A stretch of 64,000 bases of DNA. Origin: Pseudomonadota bacterium (lineage in GTDB: Bacteria > Pseudomonadota > Alphaproteobacteria > Rhizobiales > JAKPQE01). The notes beneath the pieces are model-generated. The model searched no databases and was not told the origin of the DNA. It was given only the letters and a program-made list of their open reading frames with translations. Position numbers and translations under genes: made by a program. This document shows positions 35,274-47,573 of the stretch, one piece after another. Position 1 is the stretch's first letter, and each line of letters begins with the position of its first letter. The stretch lies in NCBI GenBank assembly GCA_029572955.1, contig JAKPQE010000110.1, forward strand, positions 46,078 through 110,077, written 5' to 3'.

Positions 35274-36197
35274 TCATGCGGCGGTGAACACCCGGCGCGG
35301 CTGGAGCATGCCCTTCTCGACCTCGGCGAGGGCCACCGCCTCGCCGCCGCAGACGGCGAGCACCATGCCGCCGGCGATCGGCGCGTCGCGACCGCGCAGG
35401 ATCACGCCCTGGCCGTTGCGCAGCCGGGCGACGTCGTTTTTCGAGACGACGACGGTCGCCAGCTCGGCAAGTCCCGCCTCGATCGGCCGGAGCAGCGTAT
35501 CCGGCGTTCCGGTCGGGCTTTCCCCGGCGGCGGCGCGCAGATCGTCGAGGGTGACGAAATCGGTCTCCTCGAACGGGCCGACGACGAGACGACGCAGCGC
35601 CACGACATGGGCGCGGCTGCCGAGATGGCGGCCGAGGTCGCGGGCGATGGCGCGCACATAGGTGCCCTTGCCGCATTCGGCCTCGAGGACGACGGTGTCG
35701 GCGTCGGGCCGCTCGACCAGATCGAGGCTGTAGACGGTGATGGTGCGGGCCTCGAGCTCGACCTCCTCGCCGTCGCGGGCAAGGTCGTAGGCGCGCTCGC
35801 CATCGATCTTGATCGCCGAGAATTTCGGCGGCACCTGCTCGATCTCGCCGGTGAAGACGGGCAGCGCCGCCTCGATCTCTTCGGTCGTCGGGCGATGGTC
35901 GCTCGTCTCGGTGACGGCGCCCTCGGTGTCGTCGGTCGCCGTCTCGGCGCCGAAGCGCACGGCGAATTCATAGACCTTGCGGCCGTCCATGACATAGGGA
36001 ACGGTCTTCGTCGCCTCGCCGAGGGCGATCGGCAGGCAGCCGGAGGCCAGCGGATCGAGGGTGCCGGCGTGACCGGCCTTCCTGGCGTCGAACAGCCGGC
36101 GCACGGCGCCGACCCCTTGCGTCGAGGTCATGCCGACCGGCTTGTCGAGGATCACCCAGCCGCTGACGTCGCGGCCGCGCTTGCGGCTCCGTCCCAT
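35274..36197 (-). CDS. truB: tRNA pseudouridine(55) synthase
   Basis: 307 residues. The catalytic motif AGHAGTLDPLASGCLPIALGEATK contains the essential Asp in GTLDPLA. The family elements GWVILDKPVGMTS, KVYEFAVRFG, PPKFSAIKIDGERAYDLAR and CGKGTYVRAIARDLG follow in order. It converts U55 of tRNA T-loops to pseudouridine. It follows rbfA by 27 bp. Confidence 0.95.
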   Translation of the reverse strand: MGRSRKRGRDVSGWVILDKPVGMTSTQGVGAVRRLFDARKAGHAGTLDPLASGCLPIALGEATKTVPYVMDGRKVYEFAVRFGAETATDDTEGAVTETSDHRPTTEEIEAALPVFTGEIEQVPPKFSAIKIDGERAYDLARDGEEVELEARTITVYSLDLVERPDADTVVLEAECGKGTYVRAIARDLGRHLGSRAHVVALRRLVVGPFEETDFVTLDDLRAAAGESPTGTPDTLLRPIEAGLAELATVVVSKNDVARLRNGQGVILRGRDAPIAGGMVLAVCGGEAVALAEVEKGMLQPRRVFTAA

Positions 36198-36224
36198 CGC
36201 TATCCTTCCGGTTTCGCGCCGCGC

Positions 36225-36617
36225 TCAGTCGTCCGCGTCGAGGTCGCGGGCGACCTCGCGGGAGCGCAGGAGCTCGTCGATGCGGCGATCGTCGGCAAAG
36301 CGCGTGTCGATCTCGAAGCGCAGCTCGGGCATGTATTTGAGGGTGAGGCGGCGCGAGACGAGGCCGCGGATGTAGCGGCGATGCGCGGTCAGCGCCGCGA
36401 CCACGGCCGCCTCGTCGACGCCGCCGAGGGGCTCGACGAAGCAGGTGGCGTGCTTGAGATCGGGCGACATGCGCACTTCCGAGACGGTGACGAGGTGCGT
36501 CTCGAGCACCGGGTCCATGATCTCGCCGCGGGCGAGCGCCTCGGAAACGGCATGGCGGACGAGTTCGCCGACGCGAAGCTGGCGCTGGCTCGGGGCGCCG
36601 GGTCCGGAACGTGACAT
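36225..36617 (-). CDS. rbfA: Ribosome-binding factor A
   Basis: 130 residues with the RbfA KH-like core ([65 protein letters not shown]). It helps 30S maturation near the 16S 5' end. The ATG at 36617 is chosen since it begins directly before the conserved part; the upstream frame is Arg/Pro-rich. Confidence 0.93.
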   Translation of the reverse strand: MSRSGPGAPSQRQLRVGELVRHAVSEALARGEIMDPVLETHLVTVSEVRMSPDLKHATCFVEPLGGVDEAAVVAALTAHRRYIRGLVSRRLTLKYMPELRFEIDTRFADDRRIDELLRSREVARDLDADD

Positions 36618-36711
36618 TGTCTGGTCTTTCGGTCTTCGGGCCGCCGGGCGGGAGAGCAAACCTCCCGCGCCGGGACGGCGCGCACCCGCATCAAAATGTC
36701 GACGGATCCCG

Positions 36712-39326
<2,615 letters not shown>

Positions 39327-39330
<4 letters not shown>

Positions 39331-40007
39331 ACCGTCTTCTGTCCTGCGGGCCGATCGCCCGCTTTCGTCGCGCCGGAAGCGCTTTCTTCGGCGGCCGTTC
39401 CATCCGCGCCGGATGCGCGAAACCGAACGAGCGCCCGCTCACGCTCAAGAAATGCCGCTGCCGCCCGACCTTCGAGCACAGCAGCATGTATCACATTTGA
39501 CCGCCCCAATGCCAAATCCAATTGCTCGGAGGCAATGGACCGCACCACCGGGACCCCCGGACCGTCGCCGAAACGACGCTTCGTCACCGCCGCGAGCTTG
39601 CGGATGCCGTCCGGGGCGGCATCGCTCGCATGGATCAGGACGGCCACCGCATCGCGGCCGAGCGCCGTCTCCACCTTGCCGAAGCCGGTCACCACCAGCC
39701 CGGCCTTGTTGGCCATCGCCAGAGCCCCGAGCGCGGCGCGCTCCAGAAGGGTCCCGACCCGTTCGGCAAGGCCCGGCTCGACCCGGACCTCGGCCTTGAA
39801 GCCGCGCGCGAACAGGCGCTTCTTCTCGGCGGTGGCGACCGCCTCGGCGCTCGCCGTCACCCAGACGCCGCGACCCGGCAAATCACGCTTCAGGTCCGGC
39901 ACCACCGTTCCATCGGGCGCCAGCACGAAGCGGATCAGCTCGTCGACCGGCAGGGTCGCGCGGCCGACGATGCAGGTCCGCTCGAGAGGCGCGGCGGTCT
40001 TGGCCAT
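39327..40007 (-). CDS. RNA-binding protein, YlxR (DUF448) plus L7Ae-like domain
   Basis: 226 residues. The N-terminal YlxR domain shows [25 protein letters not shown] and [12 protein letters not shown] second half ([37 protein letters not shown]) resembles the L7Ae/YlxQ fold; such YlxR-YlxQ fusions are typical of alphaproteobacteria. RNA binding is expected but the target is not known. It is translationally coupled to infB. Confidence 0.88.
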
Positions 40008-40036
40008 CGGGCCGCTCCCCTGTCGAGGCCCGCCGA

Positions 40037-41641
40037 TCAGTCCTCGGCTTCCGCCTCGACCTCTTCCTCTTCTTCTTCCGGACCGACGAGGTCTTCCTCG
40101 GTGATCCAGCCCGCCTTGAGGCGCGCCGCCATGACGATGTCCTCGGCCTCCTGGCGCGAAACCTCGAAGCCGGTGAGGATGCCGTCGTGGCGGGTCGTCT
40201 CGCCGTCCTTGCGCTCGGTCCAGCCGACGAGGTCGTCGGTGGCGCAGCCGGCGAGATCCTCGACCGTCTTGACGTCTTCCTTGCCGAAGGCGACGAGCAT
40301 CGCCGTGGTGACGCCCGGCACGTCCTTCATCTCGTCGGCGACGCCGAGCTCGCGGCGTTCGGCGTCGAATTCGGCCTCGCGGGCCTCGAGATAGGACGCG
40401 GCGCGAGCCTGCAGCTCCTCGGCGGTGTCGTCGTCGAAGCCCTCGATCGAGGCGATCTCGTCGGGCTCGACATAGGCGATTTCCTCGACCGAGGTGAAGC
40501 CTTCCGAGGCGAGCAGCTGGCCGACCATCTCGTCGACGTTCAGCGCATCCATGAAGAGTTCGCTGCGCTCGGCGAATTCCTTCTGGCGCCGCTCCGACTC
40601 CTCCTGCTCGGTGAGGATGTCGATGTCCCAGCCGGTGAGCTGCGAGGCGAGGCGGACGTTCTGGCCGCGCCGGCCGATGGCCAGCGACAGCTGATCGTCG
40701 GGCACCACCACCTCGATGCGCTCGGCGTCCTCGTCGAGCACCACCTTGGCGACCTCGGCCGGCTGCAGCGCGTTGACGATGAAGGTCGCGGCGTCGGGCG
40801 ACCAGGGAATGATGTCGATCTTCTCGCCCTGCAGCTCCTGCACCACCGCCTGGACGCGGCTGCCGCGCATGCCGACGCAGGCGCCGACCGGATCGATCGA
40901 GGAATCGCGCGAGATGACGGCGATCTTGGCGCGCGAACCGGGGTCGCGGGCGACCGACTTCACGGTGATGATGCCGTCGTAGATTTCCGGCACTTCCTGG
41001 GCAAAGAGCTTGGCCATGAACTGCGGATGGGTGCGCGACAGGAAGATCTGCGGGCCGCGCTGTTCGCGGCGCACGTCGTAGATATAGGCGCGGATGCGGT
41101 CGCCGTAGCGGAACGCCTCGCGCGGGATCAGCTCGTCGCGGCGCACGATGCCCTCGCCACGGCCGAGATCGACGATGACGTTGCCGTATTCGACGCGCTT
41201 GACGACGCCGTGGACGATCTCGCCGATGCGGTCCTTGAATTCCTCGTACTGGCGATCGCGCTCGGCCTCGCGGACCTTCTGGACGATGACCTGCTTGGCC
41301 GACTGGGCGGCGATGCGGCCGAAGTCCATCGGCGGCAGCGCCTCGGCGATGAAGTCGGCGACCCGGGCCGCCGGATTGCGGGCGAGAGCCTCGGACAGGG
41401 CGATCTCGGTCGACGGGTTCTCGACCTCCTCGACCACCTTCAGCAGGCGGGCGAGGCGGATTTCGCCGGTCTTCGGATTGATCTCGGCGCGAACCTCGGT
41501 CTCCTGACCGTAGCGCGAGCGGGCCGCCTTCTGGATCGCGTCTTCCATCGCGGCGATCACGATGCCCCGGTCGATCGCCTTTTCACGGGCGACCGCGTCG
41601 GCGATCTGCAGGAGCTCCAGCCGGTTTGCGCTGACTGCCAT
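40037..41641 (-). CDS. nusA: Transcription termination/antitermination factor NusA
   Basis: 534 residues. N-terminal RNAP-binding domain ([32 protein letters not shown]), S1 domain ([27 protein letters not shown]), two KH domains ([29 protein letters not shown]) and a C-terminal acidic repeat region. It modulates pausing, termination and rRNA antitermination. The ATG at 41641 has GGTGGAG upstream; a GTG at 41656 overlaps that site and is rejected. Confidence 0.95.
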   Translation of the reverse strand: MAVSANRLELLQIADAVAREKAIDRGIVIAAMEDAIQKAARSRYGQETEVRAEINPKTGEIRLARLLKVVEEVENPSTEIALSEALARNPAARVADFIAEALPPMDFGRIAAQSAKQVIVQKVREAERDRQYEEFKDRIGEIVHGVVKRVEYGNVIVDLGRGEGIVRRDELIPREAFRYGDRIRAYIYDVRREQRGPQIFLSRTHPQFMAKLFAQEVPEIYDGIITVKSVARDPGSRAKIAVISRDSSIDPVGACVGMRGSRVQAVVQELQGEKIDIIPWSPDAATFIVNALQPAEVAKVVLDEDAERIEVVVPDDQLSLAIGRRGQNVRLASQLTGWDIDILTEQEESERRQKEFAERSELFMDALNVDEMVGQLLASEGFTSVEEIAYVEPDEIASIEGFDDDTAEELQARAASYLEAREAEFDAERRELGVADEMKDVPGVTTAMLVAFGKEDVKTVEDLAGCATDDLVGWTERKDGETTRHDGILTGFEVSRQEAEDIVMAARLKAGWITEEDLVGPEEEEEEVEAEAED

Positions 41642-41794
41642 CTTCTTCGTCTCCACCTAGCGCGGCGCGCGTTCCGTTTCGGCCGCGCCGCTGTCTCGTC
41701 CGGGCGTCCAGCCCGGTCCTTGTCCAAGCGCCTCCCCGGCTCCCGGCCGGCATCCCGTCGGCGCATGGTCGCACGCCGATCGGACGGAGGTATG

Positions 41795-42367
41795 TCAGTC
41801 TTCGTCCTCGTCCTCGACGTCGGCGGCGAGTTCCGGGTCGCGGCGCAGGGCGTCCTTGATCAGGGCGTCGGTCAGCACCAGCCGGGCGTCGCCGATATCG
41901 GCGAAGGCGAGGTCGTATCGGTCCGGCGCACCTTCCGGCGCATCGGGAATGCCGACGGTCACCGTCTCGCCGGCAACGGCGAGGATCGGCCCGCGAAAGC
42001 GCTTGCGGCCGTCGAGCGGATTTTCCAGCTCGACCTTGGCCTCGTGGCCGGACCAGCGCTCGAAATCGGAACGGCGCACCAGCGGCCGGTCGATGCCCGG
42101 CGAGGACACCTCGAGGTGATAGGCGCGGTCGATCGGATCCTCGACGTCGAGCACCGGGGAAACGGCGCGGCTGACGGCCTCGCAGCCCTCGATATTCATC
42201 GTGCCGTCGGGGCGCTCGGCCATGATCTGCAGCGTCAGGCCGTTCTGGCCCGAGATCTTGATGCGCACGAGGCGATAGCCGAGGTCGTCGATGACGGGCT
42301 CGACGATCGCGGCGATGCGCGCGGCAAGGCCGGTCTCGGTCAGAATGCGCGGGTCGTGTTCGGCCAT
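41795..42367 (-). CDS. rimP: Ribosome maturation factor RimP
   Basis: 190 residues with the RimP two-domain structure: [58 protein letters not shown], and [16 protein letters not shown]. It assists 30S assembly. First gene of the operon; its ATG at 42367 comes 43 bp after a terminator-like hairpin in the leader. Confidence 0.93.
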   Translation of the reverse strand: MAEHDPRILTETGLAARIAAIVEPVIDDLGYRLVRIKISGQNGLTLQIMAERPDGTMNIEGCEAVSRAVSPVLDVEDPIDRAYHLEVSSPGIDRPLVRRSDFERWSGHEAKVELENPLDGRKRFRGPILAVAGETVTVGIPDAPEGAPDRYDLAFADIGDARLVLTDALIKDALRRDPELAADVEDEDED

Positions 42368-42414
42368 CGGCGTCGGCTTTTCCGGGCTCGTTGCGACGAA
42401 CCACCGGCTCAATG

Positions 42415-42469
42415 AAAAAAGAGCGGGTCCGGGCGGGCCCACTCTCAACGATCAGCCAGTCGTTCAGAG
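42415..42469 (-). promoter_or_regulatory. rimP leader with two overlapping hairpins (candidate attenuator)
   Basis: Between the promoter at 42482-42510 and rimP, the minus-strand RNA can form a 10-bp hairpin from 42460-42469 with 42442-42451 (one mismatch) and a terminator hairpin, GAGUGGG with CCCGCUC (one G-U pair), from 42438-42444 with 42421-42427, followed by six U (42415-42420). The two share three bases. This is the layout of a premature terminator; what would control it is unknown. Confidence 0.55.
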
Positions 42470-42481
42470 ATAACTGAGCGT

Positions 42482-42510
42482 CATATAGCCCGAATCGCGC
42501 TCCGGCGCAA
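42482..42510 (-). promoter_or_regulatory. Promoter of the rimP-nusA-infB operon
   Basis: On the minus strand TTGCGC (42505-42510) and TATATG (42482-42487) are separated by 17 bp. Transcription would start near 42475, ahead of the leader hairpins. The upstream gene on this strand ends at 42566. Confidence 0.65.
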
Positions 42511-42565
42511 GAACACGGCCGCGGCTGCGCGCCGGACGGCAGGCGAAGGGAAGCGCCCGAACCGG

Positions 42566-42997
42566 CTATTTCGGCGTGATCCTGCCGCTGCCGCTGTCAT
42601 AGTCGAACCAGCGCTTCGTCACCTTGCGCGATCCCTTCGACTTCACGTCGAAGCGGTAGGACGAATTGCGCCGGCCGGCGGTCTGGTTGCAGGGCGGCAG
42701 GAAGTCCGCCGTCAGCACCGTCGTGCCGTCGGCCTCGGACGTCACCGTCTTGGTGAAATGGTTGGTGACGCGGCCATTGCTGACGATGTCGTACATGTAG
42801 ACCGAGATCGTCTCGCCGGCGACGGGGGCATGCCTGATGGTGACCACCGGGTCCTTGCCGGCGCCGCCGAGGGCGCGGCAGAGATGGGCCCTGGTCGGCG
42901 CCTCGATGGCGACCGACTGGATCTCGACCGCCATGGCCGATGCCGCGGCAAGGCCGAGCCCGCCCGCCGCCAGAAGTCCGATTGCCTGTCGCCGCAT
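42566..42997 (-). CDS. Secreted protein of unknown function
   Basis: 143 residues. A clear Sec signal peptide (RRQAIGLLAAGGLGLAAASAMA) with cleavage likely after AMA. The mature protein has two Cys (one in HLCRALGG, one in LPPCNQ) and a probable beta-rich fold. It is not recognised. Codon use matches the genome; rimP is downstream. Confidence 0.7.
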   Translation of the reverse strand: MRRQAIGLLAAGGLGLAAASAMAVEIQSVAIEAPTRAHLCRALGGAGKDPVVTIRHAPVAGETISVYMYDIVSNGRVTNHFTKTVTSEADGTTVLTADFLPPCNQTAGRRNSSYRFDVKSKGSRKVTKRWFDYDSGSGRITPK

Positions 42998-43226
42998 CGT
43001 TCCTGCCTCTGTTCTCGCGTGCCGCCGCGCGGCGCCGCCGCCTGCCTCCTGCCGGCGCGTCGATCGTCAGCCGGCTATCGCCCGGAACTAGATCAGCCCG
43101 GCCGGTCACATGCAACCTTAGACGAATCGGCTGATTTCGCGCGTTTCGGGGCTCGCTCGGAGAGGCGAAGCGGCCGCGAACGCGCTATGCTCGCCGCAAT
43201 CGACATTCCATCATGGGGCAGCCGCC

Positions 43227-46200
43227 ATGTCCGACACGGAACCCGCCGTCACACCCGACCTTCCGAAATTCACCGCGCGCTACGCCGAGCCGGACGAGCC
43301 GCTCGTCGCCCGGATCATCGGCGAGACGACGCTCGATGCGGCCACGGACGCGCGCATCGACAAGATCGCGACACGGCTCATCGAGGAGATCCGCGACCGC
43401 GCCGGGGCGATCGGCGGCGTCGAGGACTTCCTTCGCGAATACGGCCTTTCGACCCGCGAGGGCCTTGCCCTGATGGTGCTCGCCGAGGCGCTGCTGCGCG
43501 TACCCGACGGCGAGACCGCCGACCGGCTGATCGAGGACAAGCTCGGCGCCGGCGACTGGAGCGAGAAGAAGGGCGGCGACACCTGGCTGGTCTCGGCCTC
43601 GACCTGGGCGCTCGGCCTCACGGCGCGCATCGTCCATCCGGGCGAGACGCCGGAGGGCATCATCGCCGGCACCATCAAGCGCCTCGGCCTGCCGACGGTG
43701 CGCACCGCGACGCGCCAGGCGATGCGGGTGCTCGGCCACCAGTTCGTGCTCGGCGAGACGATCGAGGGGGCGCTGTCGCGGGCCCGCTCGATGGCCGGCA
43801 AGGGCTATCGCCATTCCTTCGACATGCTCGGCGAGGGCGCCCGCACCAGCGCCGACGCCAAGCGCTATTTCGAGGCCTACGCCCAGGCGATCGAGGCGAT
43901 CGGCAAGAAGGCGATCGGCCGCGGACCGGACCGGCCCGGCATCTCGGTGAAGCTCTCGGCGCTCCATCCGCGCTACGAGGCGGTGAATCGCGACGCGGTG
44001 CTCGCCGAACTCGTGCCGGCGGTGACCGCGCTCGCCCGCGCCGCCAAGTCCTACGACCTCAACTTCACCATCGACGCCGAGGAGATGGACCGGCTGGAAA
44101 TCTCGCTCGAGGTGATCGGCGCCGTCGCCGCCGATCCCGGGCTTGCCGGCTGGGACGGCTTCGGCCTCGCCATCCAGGCCTATCAGAAGCGGGTGCTCGC
44201 CGTCGTCGACTGGGTGATCGCCCTCGCCCGCACCCTCGACCGGCGCTTCACGGTGCGCCTCGTCAAGGGCGCCTATTGGGACACCGAGGTAAAGCGCGCC
44301 CAGGAGCGCGGCCTTCCCGACTATCCGGTGCTGACGCGCAAGGCGGCGACGGACGCCGCCTATATCGCCGCCGCCCGGCGGCTGCTCGGCGCCCGCGACC
44401 GCATCTATCCGCAGTTCGCCAGCCACAACGCGCTGACCGTCGCGACGATCCTCGCGATCGCCGGCGATGCCACCGGCTACGAGTTCCAGCGCCTGCACGG
44501 CATGGGCGAGGCGCTCTACGAGGCGCTGGCCGACAGCGACCAGCCGGTGCCCTGCCGGATCTACGCGCCGGTCGGCGGCCATCGCGACCTGCTCGCCTAT
44601 CTCGTCCGCCGGCTCCTCGAGAACGGCGCCAACTCGTCCTTCGTCGCCATCGTCGGCGATCGCTCGGTGCCGGTCGCCGAGCTCCTGCATCGGCCCGACC
44701 TGATGCTCGACGGCGGGCGGGCGGCGCGGCACCGGCGCATTCCCTTGCCGGTCAATCTCTATGGCGGCGCCCGGCGCAACTCGCTCGGCCTCGAATTCGG
44801 CGCCCGCGAGATGCTGGAGCCGTTCGCGGCCGCGATCGCGGCAACGCCCCTGCCCTTCGCCGAGGCGACGCCGATCGTCGACGGCAAGGCGCTCGCCGGG
44901 ACGCGGCGCGACGTCGTCAGCCCGACCGACGGCAAGACCGTTGCCGGGACGGTCGCCGAGGCGCCTCCCGAGACCGCCGACAAGGCGATCGCGGCGGCGC
45001 AGGCCGGCTTTGCGAAGTGGTCGCGCACGCCGGTCGAGACGCGCGCCGCAGCGCTCGAGAAGATGGCCGACCTCCTCGAGGAAAAGCGCGACCGGCTCGT
45101 CGCGATGATGGCGGTCGAGGCCGGCAAGACCCTCGTCGACGGCATCGCCGAGGTGCGCGAGGCGGCCGATTTCTGCCGCTACTACGCCCGCGAGGCGCGG
45201 CGCCAGTTCGGCGAGGACGAGATCCTCACCGGCCCGACCGGCGAGGAGAACCGCCTGCGCCGGCGCGGCCGCGGCGTCTTCGTCTGCATTTCGCCGTGGA
45301 ACTTCCCGCTCGCCATCTTCCTCGGCCAGGTGACGGCGGCGCTGGTCGCCGGCAATGCGGTGGTCGCCAAGCCGGCCGAACAGACGCCGCTGGTCGCCGC
45401 CGAGGCGGTGCGCCTGCTCCATGCGGCCGGCGTGCCGGCATCGGCGCTGCAATTCGTGCCCGGCGACGGGGCGGTCGGGGCGCGGCTCGTCGGCCATGCG
45501 GCCGTCGCCGGCGTCGCCTTCACCGGCTCGACCGAGGTCGCAGGCAAGATCAACCGGTCGCTGGCCGCCAAGAACGGCCCGATCGTGCCGCTTATCGCCG
45601 AAACCGGCGGCATCAACGCGATGATCGTCGACGCGACGGCGCTGCCCGAGCAGGTCGCCGACGACGTCGTCACCTCGGCCTTCCGCTCGGCCGGCCAGCG
45701 CTGCTCGGCGCTGCGGCTCCTCTTCGTGCAGGACGACGTCGCCGACCGGATGCTCGAGATGATCGCCGGGGCGGCGGCGGAACTGCGGCTCGGCGATCCG
45801 CGCCGGCCGGCGACCGACATGGGCCCGGTGATCGACGCCGAAGCGAAGGACAAGCTCGACGCCCATATCGCCCGCATGACCCGGCAGCACCATCAGGTCT
45901 TCGCCGGTACAGTGCCGAATTCGGCGACGGGCACCTTCGTTGCCCCGCATATCTTCCAGCTCCACAAGGCGAGCGACCTCGGCGAGGAGGTGTTCGGGCC
46001 GATCCTCCACGTGGTGCGCTGGAAGTCGGGCAAGCTTTCCAAGGTGATCGCCGACGTCGAGGCGACCGGCTACGGCCTCACCCTCGGCATCCACAGCCGC
46101 ATCGACCACACGGTGAAGGAGATCGTCGACGCGGTGGCGGTCGGCAATTGCTACGTCAACCGCAACATGATCGGCGCCGTCGTCGGGGTGCAGCCGTTCG

Positions 46201-46340
46201 GCGGCTCGGGCCTTTCGGGCACCGGGCCGAAAGCCGGCGGTCCGGGCTATCTGCCGCGCTTTGCCGAGGAACAGGTGATCTCGACCAACACGGCGGCGGC
46301 CGGGGGCAATGCCAGCCTTATCGCCATGTCGGACGACTGA
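43227..46340 (+). CDS. putA: Bifunctional proline dehydrogenase / glutamate-semialdehyde dehydrogenase PutA
   Basis: 1037 residues. The N-terminal PRODH barrel shows RGPDRPGISVKLSALHPRYE, EEMDRLEISLEV, FTVRLVKGAYWDTE and ASHNALT; the C-terminal aldehyde dehydrogenase has FVCISPWNFPLAIFLGQ, FTGSTEVAGKI and catalytic Cys826 (SAGQRCSALR). It oxidises proline to P5C on FAD and then to glutamate on NAD. There is no N-terminal ribbon-helix-helix, so unlike enteric PutA it does not repress its own gene. No adjacent Lrp-type regulator is in the window. It is convergent with recF. Confidence 0.95.
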   Translation: MSDTEPAVTPDLPKFTARYAEPDEPLVARIIGETTLDAATDARIDKIATRLIEEIRDRAGAIGGVEDFLREYGLSTREGLALMVLAEALLRVPDGETADRLIEDKLGAGDWSEKKGGDTWLVSASTWALGLTARIVHPGETPEGIIAGTIKRLGLPTVRTATRQAMRVLGHQFVLGETIEGALSRARSMAGKGYRHSFDMLGEGARTSADAKRYFEAYAQAIEAIGKKAIGRGPDRPGISVKLSALHPRYEAVNRDAVLAELVPAVTALARAAKSYDLNFTIDAEEMDRLEISLEVIGAVAADPGLAGWDGFGLAIQAYQKRVLAVVDWVIALARTLDRRFTVRLVKGAYWDTEVKRAQERGLPDYPVLTRKAATDAAYIAAARRLLGARDRIYPQFASHNALTVATILAIAGDATGYEFQRLHGMGEALYEALADSDQPVPCRIYAPVGGHRDLLAYLVRRLLENGANSSFVAIVGDRSVPVAELLHRPDLMLDGGRAARHRRIPLPVNLYGGARRNSLGLEFGAREMLEPFAAAIAATPLPFAEATPIVDGKALAGTRRDVVSPTDGKTVAGTVAEAPPETADKAIAAAQAGFAKWSRTPVETRAAALEKMADLLEEKRDRLVAMMAVEAGKTLVDGIAEVREAADFCRYYAREARRQFGEDEILTGPTGEENRLRRRGRGVFVCISPWNFPLAIFLGQVTAALVAGNAVVAKPAEQTPLVAAEAVRLLHAAGVPASALQFVPGDGAVGARLVGHAAVAGVAFTGSTEVAGKINRSLAAKNGPIVPLIAETGGINAMIVDATALPEQVADDVVTSAFRSAGQRCSALRLLFVQDDVADRMLEMIAGAAAELRLGDPRRPATDMGPVIDAEAKDKLDAHIARMTRQHHQVFAGTVPNSATGTFVAPHIFQLHKASDLGEEVFGPILHVVRWKSGKLSKVIADVEATGYGLTLGIHSRIDHTVKEIVDAVAVGNCYVNRNMIGAVVGVQPFGGSGLSGTGPKAGGPGYLPRFAEEQVISTNTAAAGGNASLIAMSDD

Positions 46341-46349
46341 GGCGGTCGC

Positions 46350-47573
46350 TCAGGCGGCGGCCTCCTCGAGGCGGCCGGCCGAGACGCGCCAGACGCGGCC
46401 GCGGCCGGCGAGCGCCTCGAACAGCGCTTCGTCGGTGCCGGTCATGAAGGCCTGGACGCCGAGGTCGACGAGGATCGAGAACAGCGCGGCGCGGCGTTCG
46501 CCGTCGAGATGGGCGGCGATCTCGTCGAGCAGCAGGATCGGCGCGATGCCGCTCGTCGCGGCGACGACGCGGGCATGGGCGATGACGAGGCCGACGAGCA
46601 GGGCCTTCTGCTCGCCGGTCGAGCAGCGGCCGGCCGGCATGTCCTTCGGACCATGGACGACGGCGAGGTCGGAGCGGTGCGGACCCTCGAGGGTGCGCCC
46701 GGCGGCGGCGTCGCGGCGGCGCATCCCTGCCAGCGAGAGGCGATAGGCATCCTCGACATCGACGGCGGCGCCGGTCGCGAGACCCGCCTCCAGCGTGCCC
46801 TCGAGCGACAGGCGGCTGAAGGGGAAGGGCGAGCCGGCCTCGGCGACATCCTCGACGAGGGCGGCGAGGCGGGCGACGAGTTCGACGCGGGCGGCAGCGA
46901 TCGCCGTGCCGAGCTCGGCGATCTGGGCTTCGAGGCCGTCGAGCCAGGTGGCGTCGGGGCGCTGATCCTCGAGCAGGCGATTGCGCGAGGTGAGCGCCCG
47001 CTCGAACGCGCTGACGCGGGTGCCGTGGCCGGGATCGATCGCCAGCACCAGCCGGTCGAGGAAGCGGCGGCGGTCGCCGGCCGGGCCGGTGAAGAGGCCG
47101 TCCATCGCCGGGGTCAGCCAGACGATGCGCAGATGTTCGAGGAGCGCCTCGGCCGAGCGGGCCGGTGCGTGATTGACGCGGATGCGGCGCTGGCGTTCGG
47201 GCAGGCCGTCCGGTCCGAGCTGCACGCCGGTGCCGATCTCGACCGGTCCCATGGCGCCCTCGGCGGCGACGGCGACGGCCCAGGTGCCGGGCCCCGGCAG
47301 GCGGGCGACCTCGCCATAGTCGGCACGGCGCAGGCCCCGGCCGGGCGACAGGAACGACACCGCTTCGAGGAGGTTGGTCTTGCCGGCGCCGTTCTCGCCA
47401 GCGAGCACCACCGGCCCGGGCGCTGCGCCGAGGTCGAGATCGAGGGCGACGTAGTTGCGGAAATGATCGAGGCGCAGGCGCGTGACCGCGGTCGGGCGCG
47501 GCCGCGCCGTGGCGCCGGCCGAACCGCCGAACCCGCCGGGCGGGATGTCGTTCTTGTCCCCGCCCGCGCTCAC
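46350..47573 (-). CDS. recF: DNA replication and repair protein RecF
   Basis: 407 residues of the SMC-like ABC ATPase family. Walker A is GENGAGKTNL; RecF hallmarks are LSPGRGLRRADYGEVA, GPAGDRRRFLDRL, PHRSDLAV, STGEQKALLVGLVIAHA (signature) and LLLDEIAAHLD (Walker B). It loads RecA at gaps on single-strand DNA. A GTG start at 47573 overlaps the dnaN TGA by GTGA, so the genes are coupled. Confidence 0.92.
   Translation of the reverse strand: MSAGGDKNDIPPGGFGGSAGATARPRPTAVTRLRLDHFRNYVALDLDLGAAPGPVVLAGENGAGKTNLLEAVSFLSPGRGLRRADYGEVARLPGPGTWAVAVAAEGAMGPVEIGTGVQLGPDGLPERQRRIRVNHAPARSAEALLEHLRIVWLTPAMDGLFTGPAGDRRRFLDRLVLAIDPGHGTRVSAFERALTSRNRLLEDQRPDATWLDGLEAQIAELGTAIAAARVELVARLAALVEDVAEAGSPFPFSRLSLEGTLEAGLATGAAVDVEDAYRLSLAGMRRRDAAAGRTLEGPHRSDLAVVHGPKDMPAGRCSTGEQKALLVGLVIAHARVVAATSGIAPILLLDEIAAHLDGERRAALFSILVDLGVQAFMTGTDEALFEALAGRGRVWRVSAGRLEEAAA

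Noticed and set aside
42368..42565. Initiator tRNA upstream of rimP as in enteric operons
   Set aside because: No cloverleaf or CCA end can be found; the sequence holds a promoter and hairpins instead.
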